In this document: one piece after another, positions 16,209 through 28,750 of the stretch
Layout: each line of letters starts with the position of its first letter
How positions within the stretch are numbered: position 1 is the first letter of the stretch
Assembly (NCBI RefSeq): GCF_022761125.1
Contig: NZ_JAKWJR010000008.1
Coordinates: 124,001-188,000, forward strand
Length of the DNA: 64,000 bases
Source of the DNA: Nocardioides sp. SR21
GTDB taxonomy: Bacteria; Actinomycetota; Actinomycetes; Propionibacteriales; Nocardioidaceae
Reading direction: 5' to 3'
The notes under the pieces: generated by a model
Told to the model about the DNA's origin: nothing
Seen by the model: the letters and a program-made list of their open reading frames with translations, nothing else
Database searches by the model: none
Program-made: the position numbers and the translations under genes

Positions 16209-16652
16209 ATGGAGCTCAACCCGATGGAATTCACCGACTACGACACCCGGCTCGGCGCGTACGCCGTCGTCGTCCGCGACGACCAGGTCCTGCTGGCGCT
16301 GTGGGACGAGCCCGAGATCTCGATCCTGATGTGGGCGCTGCCCGGCGGCGGCGTGGAGCTGGACGAGTCGCCGGAGGAGGGCGTGATCCGGGAGGTCCGC
16401 GAGGAGACCGGGTACGACGTCGAGCTCACCGGGCTGCTGGGTGTGCACACCTCCGTCGTGCCACCGGAGAAGCGGTTCGTGCCGGTCGGCGACCGTCCGC
16501 AGAAGCACGTCCAGGTCGTCTACGCGGCGCGGGTGACCGGTGGCGAGCTGACCCACGAGGTGGGGGGCTCGACCAGTGAGGCGCGCTGGATCCCGCTGGC
16601 CGAGGTGCCGGGGCTGAGCCGGGTCTCGCTGATCAGGAAGTTCGTCGGCTGA
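16209..16652 (+). CDS. Nudix hydrolase
   Basis: 147 residues with a complete Nudix box, G-x5-E-x7-REUxEExGU (GGGVELDESPEEGVIREVREETGYDVE, written here in two parts: GGGVELDESPEEG then VIREVREETGY). The catalytic glutamates of REVREETG are intact, so hydrolysis of a nucleoside-diphosphate-linked compound is likely. ATG 16209 is preferred over 16194. No operon partner; its 3' end is followed by the dnaK promoter region. Confidence 0.9.
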   Translation: MELNPMEFTDYDTRLGAYAVVVRDDQVLLALWDEPEISILMWALPGGGVELDESPEEGVIREVREETGYDVELTGLLGVHTSVVPPEKRFVPVGDRPQKHVQVVYAARVTGGELTHEVGGSTSEARWIPLAEVPGLSRVSLIRKFVG

Positions 16653-16699
16653 TCCGGGAACAACCGTCGCGCGGTCGTGCGTTGGATCGAGTGAGCAAA

Positions 16700-16720
16700 G
16701 TTGAGTTGATTCGACTCAAG
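16700..16720. promoter_or_regulatory. HAIR element (HspR operator) upstream of dnaK
   Basis: GTTGAGT-N7-ACTCAAG matches the HspR-associated inverted repeat CTTGAGT-N7-ACTCAAG with one mismatch, 76 bp before the dnaK start. HspR is encoded in the same operon, so this is the expected autoregulatory site for heat-shock control. Confidence 0.88.
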
Positions 16721-16795
16721 TAATTTGTCAGACTCGCAGCGGGCGGCGCAGGATGGGCCGCAGCAACAACCCAGACTCACCGGAGGTACACAGAC

Positions 16796-18642
<1,847 letters not shown>

Positions 18643-18646
<4 letters not shown>

Positions 18647-19239
18647 CCGACTCGAACTCGTTCGAGCACGGCACCGGTGCGGGTGAGGAGCAGGAGACCC
18701 CTGCTCCTCACCCCGCCCCGGGGTCCTTCGGTGAGCAGGCCGCCGAGATGGCGAACGAGACCGAGGTCGAGGAGACCACGCCGGCCGACGACGAGCTGAC
18801 CGTCACCAAGATGGAGCTCGCCGAGCGGACCGGTGACCTGCAGCGACTGCAGGCCGAGTTCATGAACTACAAGCGCCGCGTCGAGCGGGACCGCGAGCTG
18901 ATCAAGGAGAACGCGACGTACGCCGCGCTCGCCCCGATCACCGAGGTCCTCGACACGATCGACCGGGCTCGCGAGCACAACGACATGGACCCCGGGTTCG
19001 CCGCGGTCGCCGACCAGCTCGAGCGCACCGTCGCCGCCCTGGGCCTGGCCAAGTTCGGCATGCCCGGCGACGCGTTCGACCCGACCGTCCACGAGGCCCT
19101 GTCCCACATCGGCGAGGACCCCGAGGTCCAGGTGACCACCTGCAAGGTGATCGCCAAGGCCGGCTACCGGATCGGCGAGCGCGTGGTCCGCGCCGCACAG
19201 GTGCTGGTGGTCGACCCGCCGTCGGGTCCGACCGAGTAG
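18643..19239 (+). CDS. grpE: Nucleotide exchange factor GrpE
   Basis: 198 residues. N-terminal acidic, low-complexity tail (about 1-50), then a coiled-coil ([31 protein letters not shown]) and the C-terminal beta domain with the GrpE signature ([39 protein letters not shown], in which Gly and Arg are conserved). It releases ADP from DnaK. GTG start overlaps the dnaK stop by four bases, giving coupled synthesis of the two partners. Confidence 0.97.
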
Positions 19240-19282
19240 CGATCGACCAGCTCAACCGACGAACGAGGAAGGGGGTGCGCGC

Positions 19283-20476
19283 GTGAGCAGCAGCACGGAG
19301 GGGTTCCGGGCCGACTGGGCCAACAAGGACTTCTACAACCAGCTGGGGGTCAAGAAGGACGCCTCGGCCGAGGAGATCAAGAAGGCCTACCGCCGGCTGG
19401 CGCGGGCGAACCACCCCGACTCCAACCCCGGCGACGCCGCCAAGCACGACAAGTTCAAGTCGGTCGCCGAGGCGTACGACGTCCTCGGTGACGCCGACAA
19501 GCGCGCCAAGTACGACGAGATGCGCAAGCTGTACGCCGGTGGTGGCTTCCGCGGCGGGTTCCCCGGTGGCTACACCAACACCGGCACCGCCGGCGGCGGC
19601 GGCAACGTCGGCTTCGACCTCAACGACCTGCTGCGCGACCAGGCCAGCCGGGGCGGTGGCTTCGGCGACCTCTTCGGCGACCTGTTCCGCGGCGGCCGGC
19701 AGCAGCAGCAGCGCCGGTCGCAGAAGGGCAGCGACGTCGAGACGACCGCGACCATCGGGTTCAACGACGCCATCGAGGGCGTCACGATCTCGCTGCGGCT
19801 GACCGCCGACTCGGCCTGCGCCGACTGCAAGGGCACCGGTGGCAAGCCCGGCACCAAGCCCAAGGTCTGCCCGCAGTGCGAGGGGGCCGGCTTCGTGACC
19901 GGCTCGGCCGGCGGCGCGTTCGCGATCAACGAGACCTGCCCCGGCTGCGGTGGTCGCCAGCTCGTCTACGACGAGCCCTGCCCGACCTGCCACGGCAACG
20001 GCCGCGGCCTCTCGGCGCGCACCATCCAGGCCCGCATCCCCGCGGGTGTGAAGGACGGCCAGAAGATCCGGCTGCGCGGCAAGGGCGCGGCCGGCGAGAA
20101 CGGCGGACCCGCCGGCGACCTGTTCGTCACGGTCAAGGTCTCGCCGCACCGGCTGTTCGGTCGCAAGGGCGACAACCTCACCATCGACGTCCCCGTCTCC
20201 TTCGACGAGCTCGCCCTCGGCGCGGACATCAAGGTGCCGACCCTCGGCGGCGCGCCGGTGACCCTCAAGGTCCCGGCCGGCACGCCGAACGGCCGCACCT
20301 TCCGGGTGCGCGGCAAGGGCGCCACCAAAGCCGACGGCACGAAGGGCGACCTGCTCGCCACCCTCGAGGTGCAGGTGCCGGCGGTGCTCGACGCGAAGGC
20401 ACGCGCCGCGGTCGAGGCCTACAAGTCGGCGACGTCCGCGAAGCCGCTGCGCTCGAAGCTCTTCGAGGAGGCATGA
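19283..20476 (+). CDS. dnaJ: Co-chaperone DnaJ
   Basis: 397-residue type I Hsp40. J domain with HPD motif (ANHPDSN, about 50), Gly/Phe-rich region (about 95-150), and four zinc-binding CxxCxGxG-like motifs (CADCKGTG, CPQCEGAG, CPGCGGRQ, CPTCHGNG) followed by C-terminal substrate-binding domains. The third repeat is degenerate (GGRQ instead of GxG). GTG 19283 follows a GGAAGGGGG purine run. Delivers substrates to DnaK and stimulates its ATPase. The actinobacterial operon places hspR next, here after a 126-bp gap. Confidence 0.97.
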   Translation: MSSSTEGFRADWANKDFYNQLGVKKDASAEEIKKAYRRLARANHPDSNPGDAAKHDKFKSVAEAYDVLGDADKRAKYDEMRKLYAGGGFRGGFPGGYTNTGTAGGGGNVGFDLNDLLRDQASRGGGFGDLFGDLFRGGRQQQQRRSQKGSDVETTATIGFNDAIEGVTISLRLTADSACADCKGTGGKPGTKPKVCPQCEGAGFVTGSAGGAFAINETCPGCGGRQLVYDEPCPTCHGNGRGLSARTIQARIPAGVKDGQKIRLRGKGAAGENGGPAGDLFVTVKVSPHRLFGRKGDNLTIDVPVSFDELALGADIKVPTLGGAPVTLKVPAGTPNGRTFRVRGKGATKADGTKGDLLATLEVQVPAVLDAKARAAVEAYKSATSAKPLRSKLFEEA

Positions 20477-20540
20477 CGTGCCCGGCCCGCGACCGCCGTT
20501 CGAGCCTCCCAGCCCCGACGCTGCCGTGCAGTGCACCCCA

Positions 20541-20587
20541 CGACGTTCTTCGTCTCCCCCGCTTCGCTCCTCCGCCGAACAACGTCG
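20541..20587. repeat. Stem-loop between dnaJ and hspR
   Basis: CGACGTTCTTCG (20541-20552) pairs with CGAACAACGTCG (20576-20587), one mismatch and a 23-base loop, inside an unusually long 126-bp gap within the chaperone operon. It could be an attenuator, an RNA-processing site or a degenerate repeat; I see no T-run. Confidence 0.5.
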
Positions 20588-20602
20588 CAGGGACCCCGCG
20601 CG

Positions 20603-21034
20603 ATGAGAACAACACCTCCGCCGCAACCCGATCCTGATGCCGCCCTGTTCGTCATCAGCGTCGCGGCCGAGCTGAGCGGCCTGCACCCGCAGACCCTGCG
20701 CACCTACGAGCGGATGGGGCTGATCAGCCCCAACCGCACCGGCGGCGGTGGTCGCCGCTACTCCTTCCGCGACATCGAGCTGCTCCGCGAGATCTCCGAG
20801 CTGACGTCCTCGGGCATCGGCATCGAGGGGGTCCGCCAGATCCTGGAGCTGCAGAACCGCATCGCCGCACTGGTGCAGCGCAACCAGGAGCTCGCCGCCG
20901 AGCTCGAGGCGACCCGCGACGCCCTGCGCCGGACCCTGCGGTCCCGCGAGAGCGTCGCCGCACCCAACAAGCTTCCAGTGCTGCGCGAGCCAGAGCCCGG
21001 CCAGTCGGTCGTGGTCTGGCGGCGCGGTCGCTGA
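20603..21034 (+). CDS. hspR: Heat-shock repressor HspR (MerR family)
   Basis: 143-residue MerR-family repressor. Winged-helix DNA-binding part about 12-75 (ELSGLHPQTLRTYERMGLISPNR and GGGRRYSFRDIELLREI), then a coiled coil (LELQNRIAALVQRNQELAAELEATRDALR). It represses the operon through the HAIR element, with DnaK as co-repressor in Streptomyces. ATG 20603 follows a CAGGGACC purine stretch. A longer frame from 20531 is rejected, because its first 24 codons would run through the hairpin. Confidence 0.95.
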   Translation: MRTTPPPQPDPDAALFVISVAAELSGLHPQTLRTYERMGLISPNRTGGGGRRYSFRDIELLREISELTSSGIGIEGVRQILELQNRIAALVQRNQELAAELEATRDALRRTLRSRESVAAPNKLPVLREPEPGQSVVVWRRGR

Positions 21035-21055
21035 TCCACTGACAGGAGAGACGAC

Positions 21056-23662
<2,607 letters not shown>

Positions 23663-23675
23663 TGGAATGGGCCGC

Positions 23676-24671
23676 GTGAGCGAGCCCAGCCCGGCGCGAC
23701 CGCGGCAGGTGACCCTGGCCGCGTGGTTGATCATGGTCGGCTCCGTCATCGTCGTCGCGATGGTGTTCGACCAGGTCGCCGGTCTGCACACGCTGGAGAC
23801 CCGCGCGTCGGTCGAGAAGTTCCTGTCGGAGCCCCCGGGCAACGACCTCGGCATCAGCGCCGACGCCGTGCTCACGCTGCTGCGCACCGTCGCGATGGTC
23901 GCCGCCGGCTGTGCGACCGCCGCCGCGATCCTCGGCTACCAGGTGCTGCGGCGCAGCCGCAGCGCCCGGATGGCGCTCTCGGTGATCGCGGTGCCGCTGT
24001 TCCTGACCGGCCTGGTCACCGGCGGCTTCGTGTCGTCGGTGGTCGCCGCCTCCGCGGTGATGCTGTGGCTGCAGCCGGCCCGCGACTGGTTCGACGGGAT
24101 CACCCGGCAGCCGGCCCCGGCCGCCGGCGCGGCGCCGGCGCCGGTGGGTCCCCCGCCGGCCGGTCAGCCGGCGCGGCCCGCGCCGTACGCCGCGCCGTAC
24201 CCCGCGCCGTACCCCACGCCGTACACCGTCCCGGCGACGCGCCCTCGGGCCGTGGTGTGGGCGTGCGTGCTGACCTGGGTCTTCTCGTCCATCGCGATCC
24301 TCGGGATGGTCGGCGCCGGGGTCGCGCTCGCGCTCGAGCCGCAGCCGCTGATCGACCGGGCCCGCGAGCAGAACCCCGAGCTCAGCGCGCAGGGCGTCAC
24401 CGACAACCTGCTGCTCGGGGTGACGTTCGCGATGGTGGTGGCGCTGGTGCTGTGGTGCATCTCCGCGATCGTGCTGGCGGTCTTCACGTTCCGCCGCGCC
24501 GAGTGGGCGCGGATCATGCTGGTGATCTGCGCCGGCACCGCCGCCGCGCTCAGCCTCGCCGGGCTGGTGTTCGGCGCGTTCCTGCTGGCGTTCTCGCTGG
24601 TCGGCTCCGTCGCCGTGGCGGCGTTGCTGATCCGGCCGGACGTCCGGCCGTGGTTCGCCAAGCAGCGCTAG
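23676..24671 (+). CDS. Multi-pass membrane protein with Pro-Tyr repeat linker, unknown function
   Basis: 331 residues, GTG 23676 chosen (ATG 23667 is also in frame). Three hydrophobic helices in the N-terminal half and four in the C-terminal half flank a low-complexity segment (about 155-195) containing repeated PYPAP/PYPTP units, likely cytosolic. No recognised domain. The similar arrangement of both halves hints at an internal duplication. Follows clpB after 13 bp but has its own GTG and no obvious operon link. Its stop (TAG 24669-24671) abuts that of the aminotransferase on the other strand. Confidence 0.7.
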   Translation: MSEPSPARPRQVTLAAWLIMVGSVIVVAMVFDQVAGLHTLETRASVEKFLSEPPGNDLGISADAVLTLLRTVAMVAAGCATAAAILGYQVLRRSRSARMALSVIAVPLFLTGLVTGGFVSSVVAASAVMLWLQPARDWFDGITRQPAPAAGAAPAPVGPPPAGQPARPAPYAAPYPAPYPTPYTVPATRPRAVVWACVLTWVFSSIAILGMVGAGVALALEPQPLIDRAREQNPELSAQGVTDNLLLGVTFAMVVALVLWCISAIVLAVFTFRRAEWARIMLVICAGTAAALSLAGLVFGAFLLAFSLVGSVAVAALLIRPDVRPWFAKQR

Positions 24672-25841
24672 TCAGGGTGTGCGGGACAGGGCGGTGAGGT
24701 CGGCCGCCGCGAGGCGGCGGATGCCCTCCTCGATGACGTCCATGTCCTTGCAGAACGCCCAGCGCACCAGGTGCCTCCCGGCGTCGGAGTCGTAGAACCC
24801 CTCCGTCGGGATCGCGACCACGCCGGCCCGCTCGGGCAGCGCCAGGCAGAACTCGGTGCTGTTGGCCCAGCCGAGCGACGAGATGTCGGTCGTCGCGAAG
24901 TAGGTGCCCTCCGGGACCTTGACGTCGAAGCCGACCAGCGCCAGCCCGGTGCAGAGCCGGTCCCGCTTGGCGCGCAGCTCGGCGGCGAGCCCGGCCGGGA
25001 AGTCCGGTGCCTCGTCGAGCGCGTGCGCGACCGCCGGCTGCAGCGGCGAGCCGGACGTGAAGGTCAGCCACTGCTTGGCGGCCAGCACCGCGCCGACCAG
25101 CTCGGCCGGGCCGGTGGCCCAGCCGACCTTCCAGCCCGTGAACGAGTACGACTTCCCGGCGCTCGACAGCGTGAGCGTCCGCTCGAACATCCCGGGCAGG
25201 GTCGCGATCGGGACGTGCTCGCTCTCGTCGTACACGAGGTGCTCGTAGACCTCGTCGGTGATCACGACCAGGTCGTGCAGGATCGCCACGTCGGCGATCT
25301 CCTGGAGCTCGCCGCGGTTGAGGACCGTGCCGGTCGGGTTGTGGGGGGAGTTGAGCAGGATGAACCGGGTCTTCGGCGTGACCGCCGCCCGCAGGTCGTC
25401 GCCGTCGAGCCGGAAGTCCGGGCCCTCCAGGGTGATCGGGCGCCGGACGCCGCCGGCCATCTGGATCATCGCGACGTAGGAGTCGTAGTAGGGCTCGAGC
25501 ACGATGACCTCGTCGCCCGGGTTCACCAGCCCGAGCAGCGCGGCGGCGATGCCCTCGGTGCAGCCGGTGGTGACCACCACCTGCGAGTCGGGGTCGAGCT
25601 CGATGCCGTAGTGCCGCAGCTGGTGCGCCGCGACCGCCTGCCGCAGCGCCGGGATGCCCGGACCGGGTGCGTACTGGTTGGCGCCGCTCTCGAGCGCGTG
25701 CACCGCTCGGGCGATCACCTCCGGCGGGCCGTCGACGTCCGGGAAGCCCTGGCCCAGGTTCACCGACTGGGTGCGCGCGGCGAGCGCGGACATGGTGGTG
25801 AAGATCGTCGGCGGGATCCCGTCGAGCCGATGCGACAACAT
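24672..25841 (-). CDS. PLP-dependent aminotransferase, DapC-like
   Basis: 389-residue class I/II aminotransferase. Landmarks: VNLGQGFPDVDGP, the PLP-ring residues in LNSPHNPTGTVL (Asn), ITDEVYEHLVYDE (Asp and Tyr) and the Schiff-base lysine in SSAGKSYSFTGWKVGW (about 235). Closest to the N-succinyldiaminopimelate/kynurenine aminotransferase subgroup, which in mycobacteria supplies lysine and peptidoglycan precursors (DapC). ATG 25841 has a TAGGGT seven bases before it (leaderless). The name DapC is inference from the subgroup. Confidence 0.85.
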   Translation of the reverse strand: MLSHRLDGIPPTIFTTMSALAARTQSVNLGQGFPDVDGPPEVIARAVHALESGANQYAPGPGIPALRQAVAAHQLRHYGIELDPDSQVVVTTGCTEGIAAALLGLVNPGDEVIVLEPYYDSYVAMIQMAGGVRRPITLEGPDFRLDGDDLRAAVTPKTRFILLNSPHNPTGTVLNRGELQEIADVAILHDLVVITDEVYEHLVYDESEHVPIATLPGMFERTLTLSSAGKSYSFTGWKVGWATGPAELVGAVLAAKQWLTFTSGSPLQPAVAHALDEAPDFPAGLAAELRAKRDRLCTGLALVGFDVKVPEGTYFATTDISSLGWANSTEFCLALPERAGVVAIPTEGFYDSDAGRHLVRWAFCKDMDVIEEGIRRLAAADLTALSRTP

Positions 25842-25918
25842 GAGGTCGACCCTAGCCTCGCCGTCCCGGCACGGCGGTCGAGCGGGGCCGCGGCCGCGCC
25901 CCCGATACCCTCAGCCCC

Positions 25919-26443
25919 GTGGACGAGACGCTGGCTGCCGACATCGACGCGATCTGCCGACTGACCGGGGAGTTCACGCTCCGCTCCGGTCAGCAGGCGA
26001 CGGAGTACTTCGACAAGTACCTCTTCGAGGCCGACCCCGGCCTCCTCGCGCGGGTCGCCCGCGAGATGGTCGGGCTGCTGCCCGACGACACCGAGCTGCT
26101 CGGCGGCCTCGAGCTCGGCGGCGTGCCGATCGCGACCATGGTCAGCAGCCTCACCGGGACGCCCGCGCTGTTCGTGCGCAAGAAGGCCAAGGAGTACGGC
26201 ACCTGCAAGCTGGCCGAGGGGCAGGACGTCGCCGGCCGCCGGGTCACCCTCATCGAGGACGTGATCACGACCGGCGGCGCCGTACGCGACGCGACGCGGG
26301 CGCTGCGCGAGGCCGGCGCCGTCGTCGAGGTCGTGGTCTGCGCGATCGACCGCAGTCCCGAGGGTGAGAACCCGCTCGCCGACGTCGGCCTCGAGGTGCG
26401 CCCGGTGCTCACCAAGGCGCAGCTGGACGCCGCCCGGGGATAG
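25919..26443 (+). CDS. pyrE: Orotate phosphoribosyltransferase
   Basis: 174 residues from GTG 25919, the usual PyrE length. PRPP-binding motif RVTLIEDVITTGGAVRDATRAL and the orotate/PRPP site LFVRKKAKEYGTC are both complete. It makes orotidine 5'-phosphate in pyrimidine synthesis. TACCCT seven bases before GTG marks a leaderless start. Alone on this strand; the rest of the pyrimidine pathway is elsewhere. Confidence 0.95.
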   Translation: MDETLAADIDAICRLTGEFTLRSGQQATEYFDKYLFEADPGLLARVAREMVGLLPDDTELLGGLELGGVPIATMVSSLTGTPALFVRKKAKEYGTCKLAEGQDVAGRRVTLIEDVITTGGAVRDATRALREAGAVVEVVVCAIDRSPEGENPLADVGLEVRPVLTKAQLDAARG

Positions 26444-26454
26444 TCCGGCGCGAC

Positions 26455-27207
26455 TCAGTCGTGCTGGGTGGTGTCCATGCCCATGATGTCGCGATCCGGC
26501 AGGCCGTCACCGTCGTTGTCGTCGGCCAGGTGGCTCGACGTACGCCGGTGGCGTCGCCACTCCCACGCGATCGGGACCACCGTGAAGGCCAGGATCACCA
26601 GGATCGCGTAGTCGATGTTCTCCGACAGGAACGGGCCGACGCGGGGCACGTTGCCGAGGAAGTAGCCCAGCAGCAGGATGCTGCCGACCCACAGCACGGC
26701 GCCGATGAAGCTCCAGACGAAGAAGCGCCGGCGATCCATGCGGGTCACGCCGGCCACGACAGTGATGAAGGTCCGCACGAACGGCACGAACCGGCCGATG
26801 ACCAGCGCCTTGCTGCCGTGCAGCTCGAAGAACGCGTGGGTCTGGTCGAAGTACTTCTTCTTGAGGAACCGGCCCTCGCGCTCGTACAGGGGCGGCCCGA
26901 TGGCCCGGCCTATCTCGTAGCCCACGACGTTGCCGAGGAAGGCGGCGCCGGTGAGCAGCACGAAGGCGATCACCAGCTCCGCGAGCGGCGTCCCCGGGAA
27001 CAGGTCGATCTGCTCGCCGGCGATGAAGAGGCCGAGGGCGAACAGCAGGGTGTCGCCGGGGAGGAACGGGAAGAACAGCCCGCACTCGATGAAGATGATG
27101 ACGAGGCTGATCCAGAAGAGCTCGGCGCCGAACCGGTCCAGGAGCCACTCCGGATCCATCCAGTCCATGCCCAACAGCAGCGGCTGCTGCGCGAGGACGT
27201 CGATCAC
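26455..27207 (-). CDS. DedA-family (SNARE-associated) membrane protein
   Basis: 250-residue integral membrane protein of the DedA/Tvp38 family: FLPGDTLLFALGLFI (re-entrant loop motif FLPGD), GNVVGYEIGRAIG, FVPFVRTFITVVAGVTRMDRRRF. Family members flip undecaprenyl phosphate or maintain proton motive force; the conserved Glu (IFIECGLFFP) and Arg (PFVRT) residues are present. GTG 27207 has TACCGT six bases upstream (leaderless). Confidence 0.92.
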   Translation of the reverse strand: MIDVLAQQPLLLGMDWMDPEWLLDRFGAELFWISLVIIFIECGLFFPFLPGDTLLFALGLFIAGEQIDLFPGTPLAELVIAFVLLTGAAFLGNVVGYEIGRAIGPPLYEREGRFLKKKYFDQTHAFFELHGSKALVIGRFVPFVRTFITVVAGVTRMDRRRFFVWSFIGAVLWVGSILLLGYFLGNVPRVGPFLSENIDYAILVILAFTVVPIAWEWRRHRRTSSHLADDNDGDGLPDRDIMGMDTTQHD

Positions 27208-27266
27208 GCCCTAACGGTACCTGCCGGTACCCAGCCTGTCGGGAGCCATCCCCTACCGTTTCGGGG

Positions 27267-27956
27267 GTGGGCGAGGAACGGGACCGGGTGGAGGACGCAC
27301 GCGCGCCGTACGACCCCATGCCGCACGGGCGGGACGAGGTCGGTGTCGGCCCCTGGGAGGGCCCGCTGCCCGAGGGCGAGCAGTACGACGCGGTGCTGCT
27401 GGCCGAGGGCGACCGGCGCAACGTGGTCGACCGCTACCGGTACTGGACGGTCGAGGCGATCGTCGCCGACCTCGACACCCGCCGGCACGACTTCCACGTC
27501 GCGATCGAGAACTGGCAGCACGACTTCAACATCGGGACGATCGTGCGCTCGGCGAACGCGTTCCTCGCCGCGGAGGTGCACATCGTCGGCAACCGGCGCT
27601 GGAACCGGCGCGGCGCGATGGTGACCGACCGCTACCAGCACGTCCGGCACCACCCGACGGTCGCGGAGCTCGCGGCGTACCTCCACGAGCGGGACGTCGT
27701 GCTGCTCGGCATCGACAACCTGCCCGGTTCGCTGCACCTCGAGACGGCCACCGTGCCGAGGAAGGTGTGCTTCCTGTTCGGACAGGAGGGTCCGGGCCTG
27801 TCCGAGGGCGCCCGGGAGGCGTGCGACGGGACGTTCTCGATCGCGCAGTTCGGCTCGACGCGCTCCATCAACGCCTCCGCTGCCGCCGCGATCGCGATGC
27901 ACTCCTGGGTGCGGGAGCACGCCGACCTCTCCGGCGGGGATGCGTGGCGTGGCTAA
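27267..27956 (+). CDS. SpoU/TrmH-family RNA 2'-O-methyltransferase
   Basis: 229 residues with the three SPOUT motifs: NIGTIVRSANAF, FGQEGPGLS and IAQFGSTRSINASAAAAIAMHSW, a knotted SAM-dependent methyltransferase of tRNA or rRNA. The N-terminal about 60 residues are specific to this actinobacterial subgroup. GTG 27267 lies seven bases after TACCGT (leaderless). Its stop overlaps the following small gene by 17 bp, implying coupling. Substrate cannot be told. Confidence 0.88.
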   Translation: MGEERDRVEDARAPYDPMPHGRDEVGVGPWEGPLPEGEQYDAVLLAEGDRRNVVDRYRYWTVEAIVADLDTRRHDFHVAIENWQHDFNIGTIVRSANAFLAAEVHIVGNRRWNRRGAMVTDRYQHVRHHPTVAELAAYLHERDVVLLGIDNLPGSLHLETATVPRKVCFLFGQEGPGLSEGAREACDGTFSIAQFGSTRSINASAAAAIAMHSWVREHADLSGGDAWRG

Positions 27957-28251
27957 CCCCGAGCGGCCCGAGGTCGTCTGCATCTGCGGCTCGATCCGGT
28001 TCGCGGCCGAGATGAGTGCGGCGAACCGCGAGCTGACCCTCGCCGGCGTCGTCGTCCTCGCGCCCAGCGCCTTCGCGCCGGCCACCGACGAGGAGAGAGC
28101 CGCGCTCGGCGCCCTCCACCTGCGCAGGATCGACCTGGCCGACCGGGTCCTGGTCGTCAACCCCGGCGGGTACGTCGGCGAGTCCACGACCAGGGAGATC
28201 GCCTACGCCCGCGCGGCCGGCAAGCCGGTCTCGTTCACCGATCCGGTCTGA
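27940..28251 (+). CDS. Small nucleoside 2-deoxyribosyltransferase-like protein
   Basis: 103 residues: VVCICGSIRFAAEMSAANRELTLAG, then LADRVLVVNPGGYVGESTTREIAYARAAGKPVSF. This GSxRF ... NPGGYIGxSTxxEIxYAxxxGK pattern is the DUF4406/nucleoside-deoxyribosyltransferase-like fold, in which a Glu near the C-terminal helix can be catalytic. Activity on nucleosides is possible but unproven. Overlaps the 3' end of the methyltransferase gene, so translated with it. ATG 27940 chosen; GTG 27949 is possible. Confidence 0.7.
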   Translation: MRGVANPERPEVVCICGSIRFAAEMSAANRELTLAGVVVLAPSAFAPATDEERAALGALHLRRIDLADRVLVVNPGGYVGESTTREIAYARAAGKPVSFTDPV

Positions 28252-28258
28252 GCGGTCG

Positions 28259-28750
28259 TCACTCGGCCAGGGAGAGCGCGTCGTGCAGCTTCTCCAGTCC
28301 GCGCGACGAGTGGCTCTTCACCGTGCCCTGGCTGATCCGCAGCTCCTGGGCGGTCTCCGCGACCGAGAGCCCGAGCCAGTGCCGCAGCACCACGACCTTG
28401 CGCTGCATGGTCGGCAGCGCCTGCAGCGCCTCGAAGAGCGCGGAGCGCTCCTCGACGGGCAGCGGGTCCGGGGCCTGCTGGTCCCGATCCGGGAGCCCCA
28501 GCTGCTCGCGGCGCCACGGCCGCCGGTGCTCGTCGATGTTGGCGCGCACGATGATCGTGCGGACGTAGGCCTCCTCGTGGCCGTCGCGGTGGATCCGCGG
28601 CCAGGCGACGTACAGCTTCACCAGCGCGGTCTGCACCAGGTCGTCGGCGCGGTGCCAGTCGCCGCAGATCGCGTAGGCGACCCGTCGCAGGTGGGTACGG
28701 CGAGCGCCGACGAACTCCGAGAACGCGAGGTCCCGAGACTCGCGGTTCAT
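28259..28750 (-). CDS. ECF RNA polymerase sigma factor, SigE family
   Basis: 163-residue sigma factor: region 2 about 8-78 (HRADDLVQTALVKLYVAWPR) and region 4 about 105-155 (LGLSVAETAQELRISQGTVKSHSSRGLEKL). Second of three SigE-family modules in the window. Here the membrane partner is upstream and overlaps its ATG by four bases (ATGA, 28747-28750), the reverse of the order at 3812/4303 and 42334/42888. It should direct a small stress regulon in response to the membrane protein. Confidence 0.92.
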   Translation of the reverse strand: MNRESRDLAFSEFVGARRTHLRRVAYAICGDWHRADDLVQTALVKLYVAWPRIHRDGHEEAYVRTIIVRANIDEHRRPWRREQLGLPDRDQQAPDPLPVEERSALFEALQALPTMQRKVVVLRHWLGLSVAETAQELRISQGTVKSHSSRGLEKLHDALSLAE

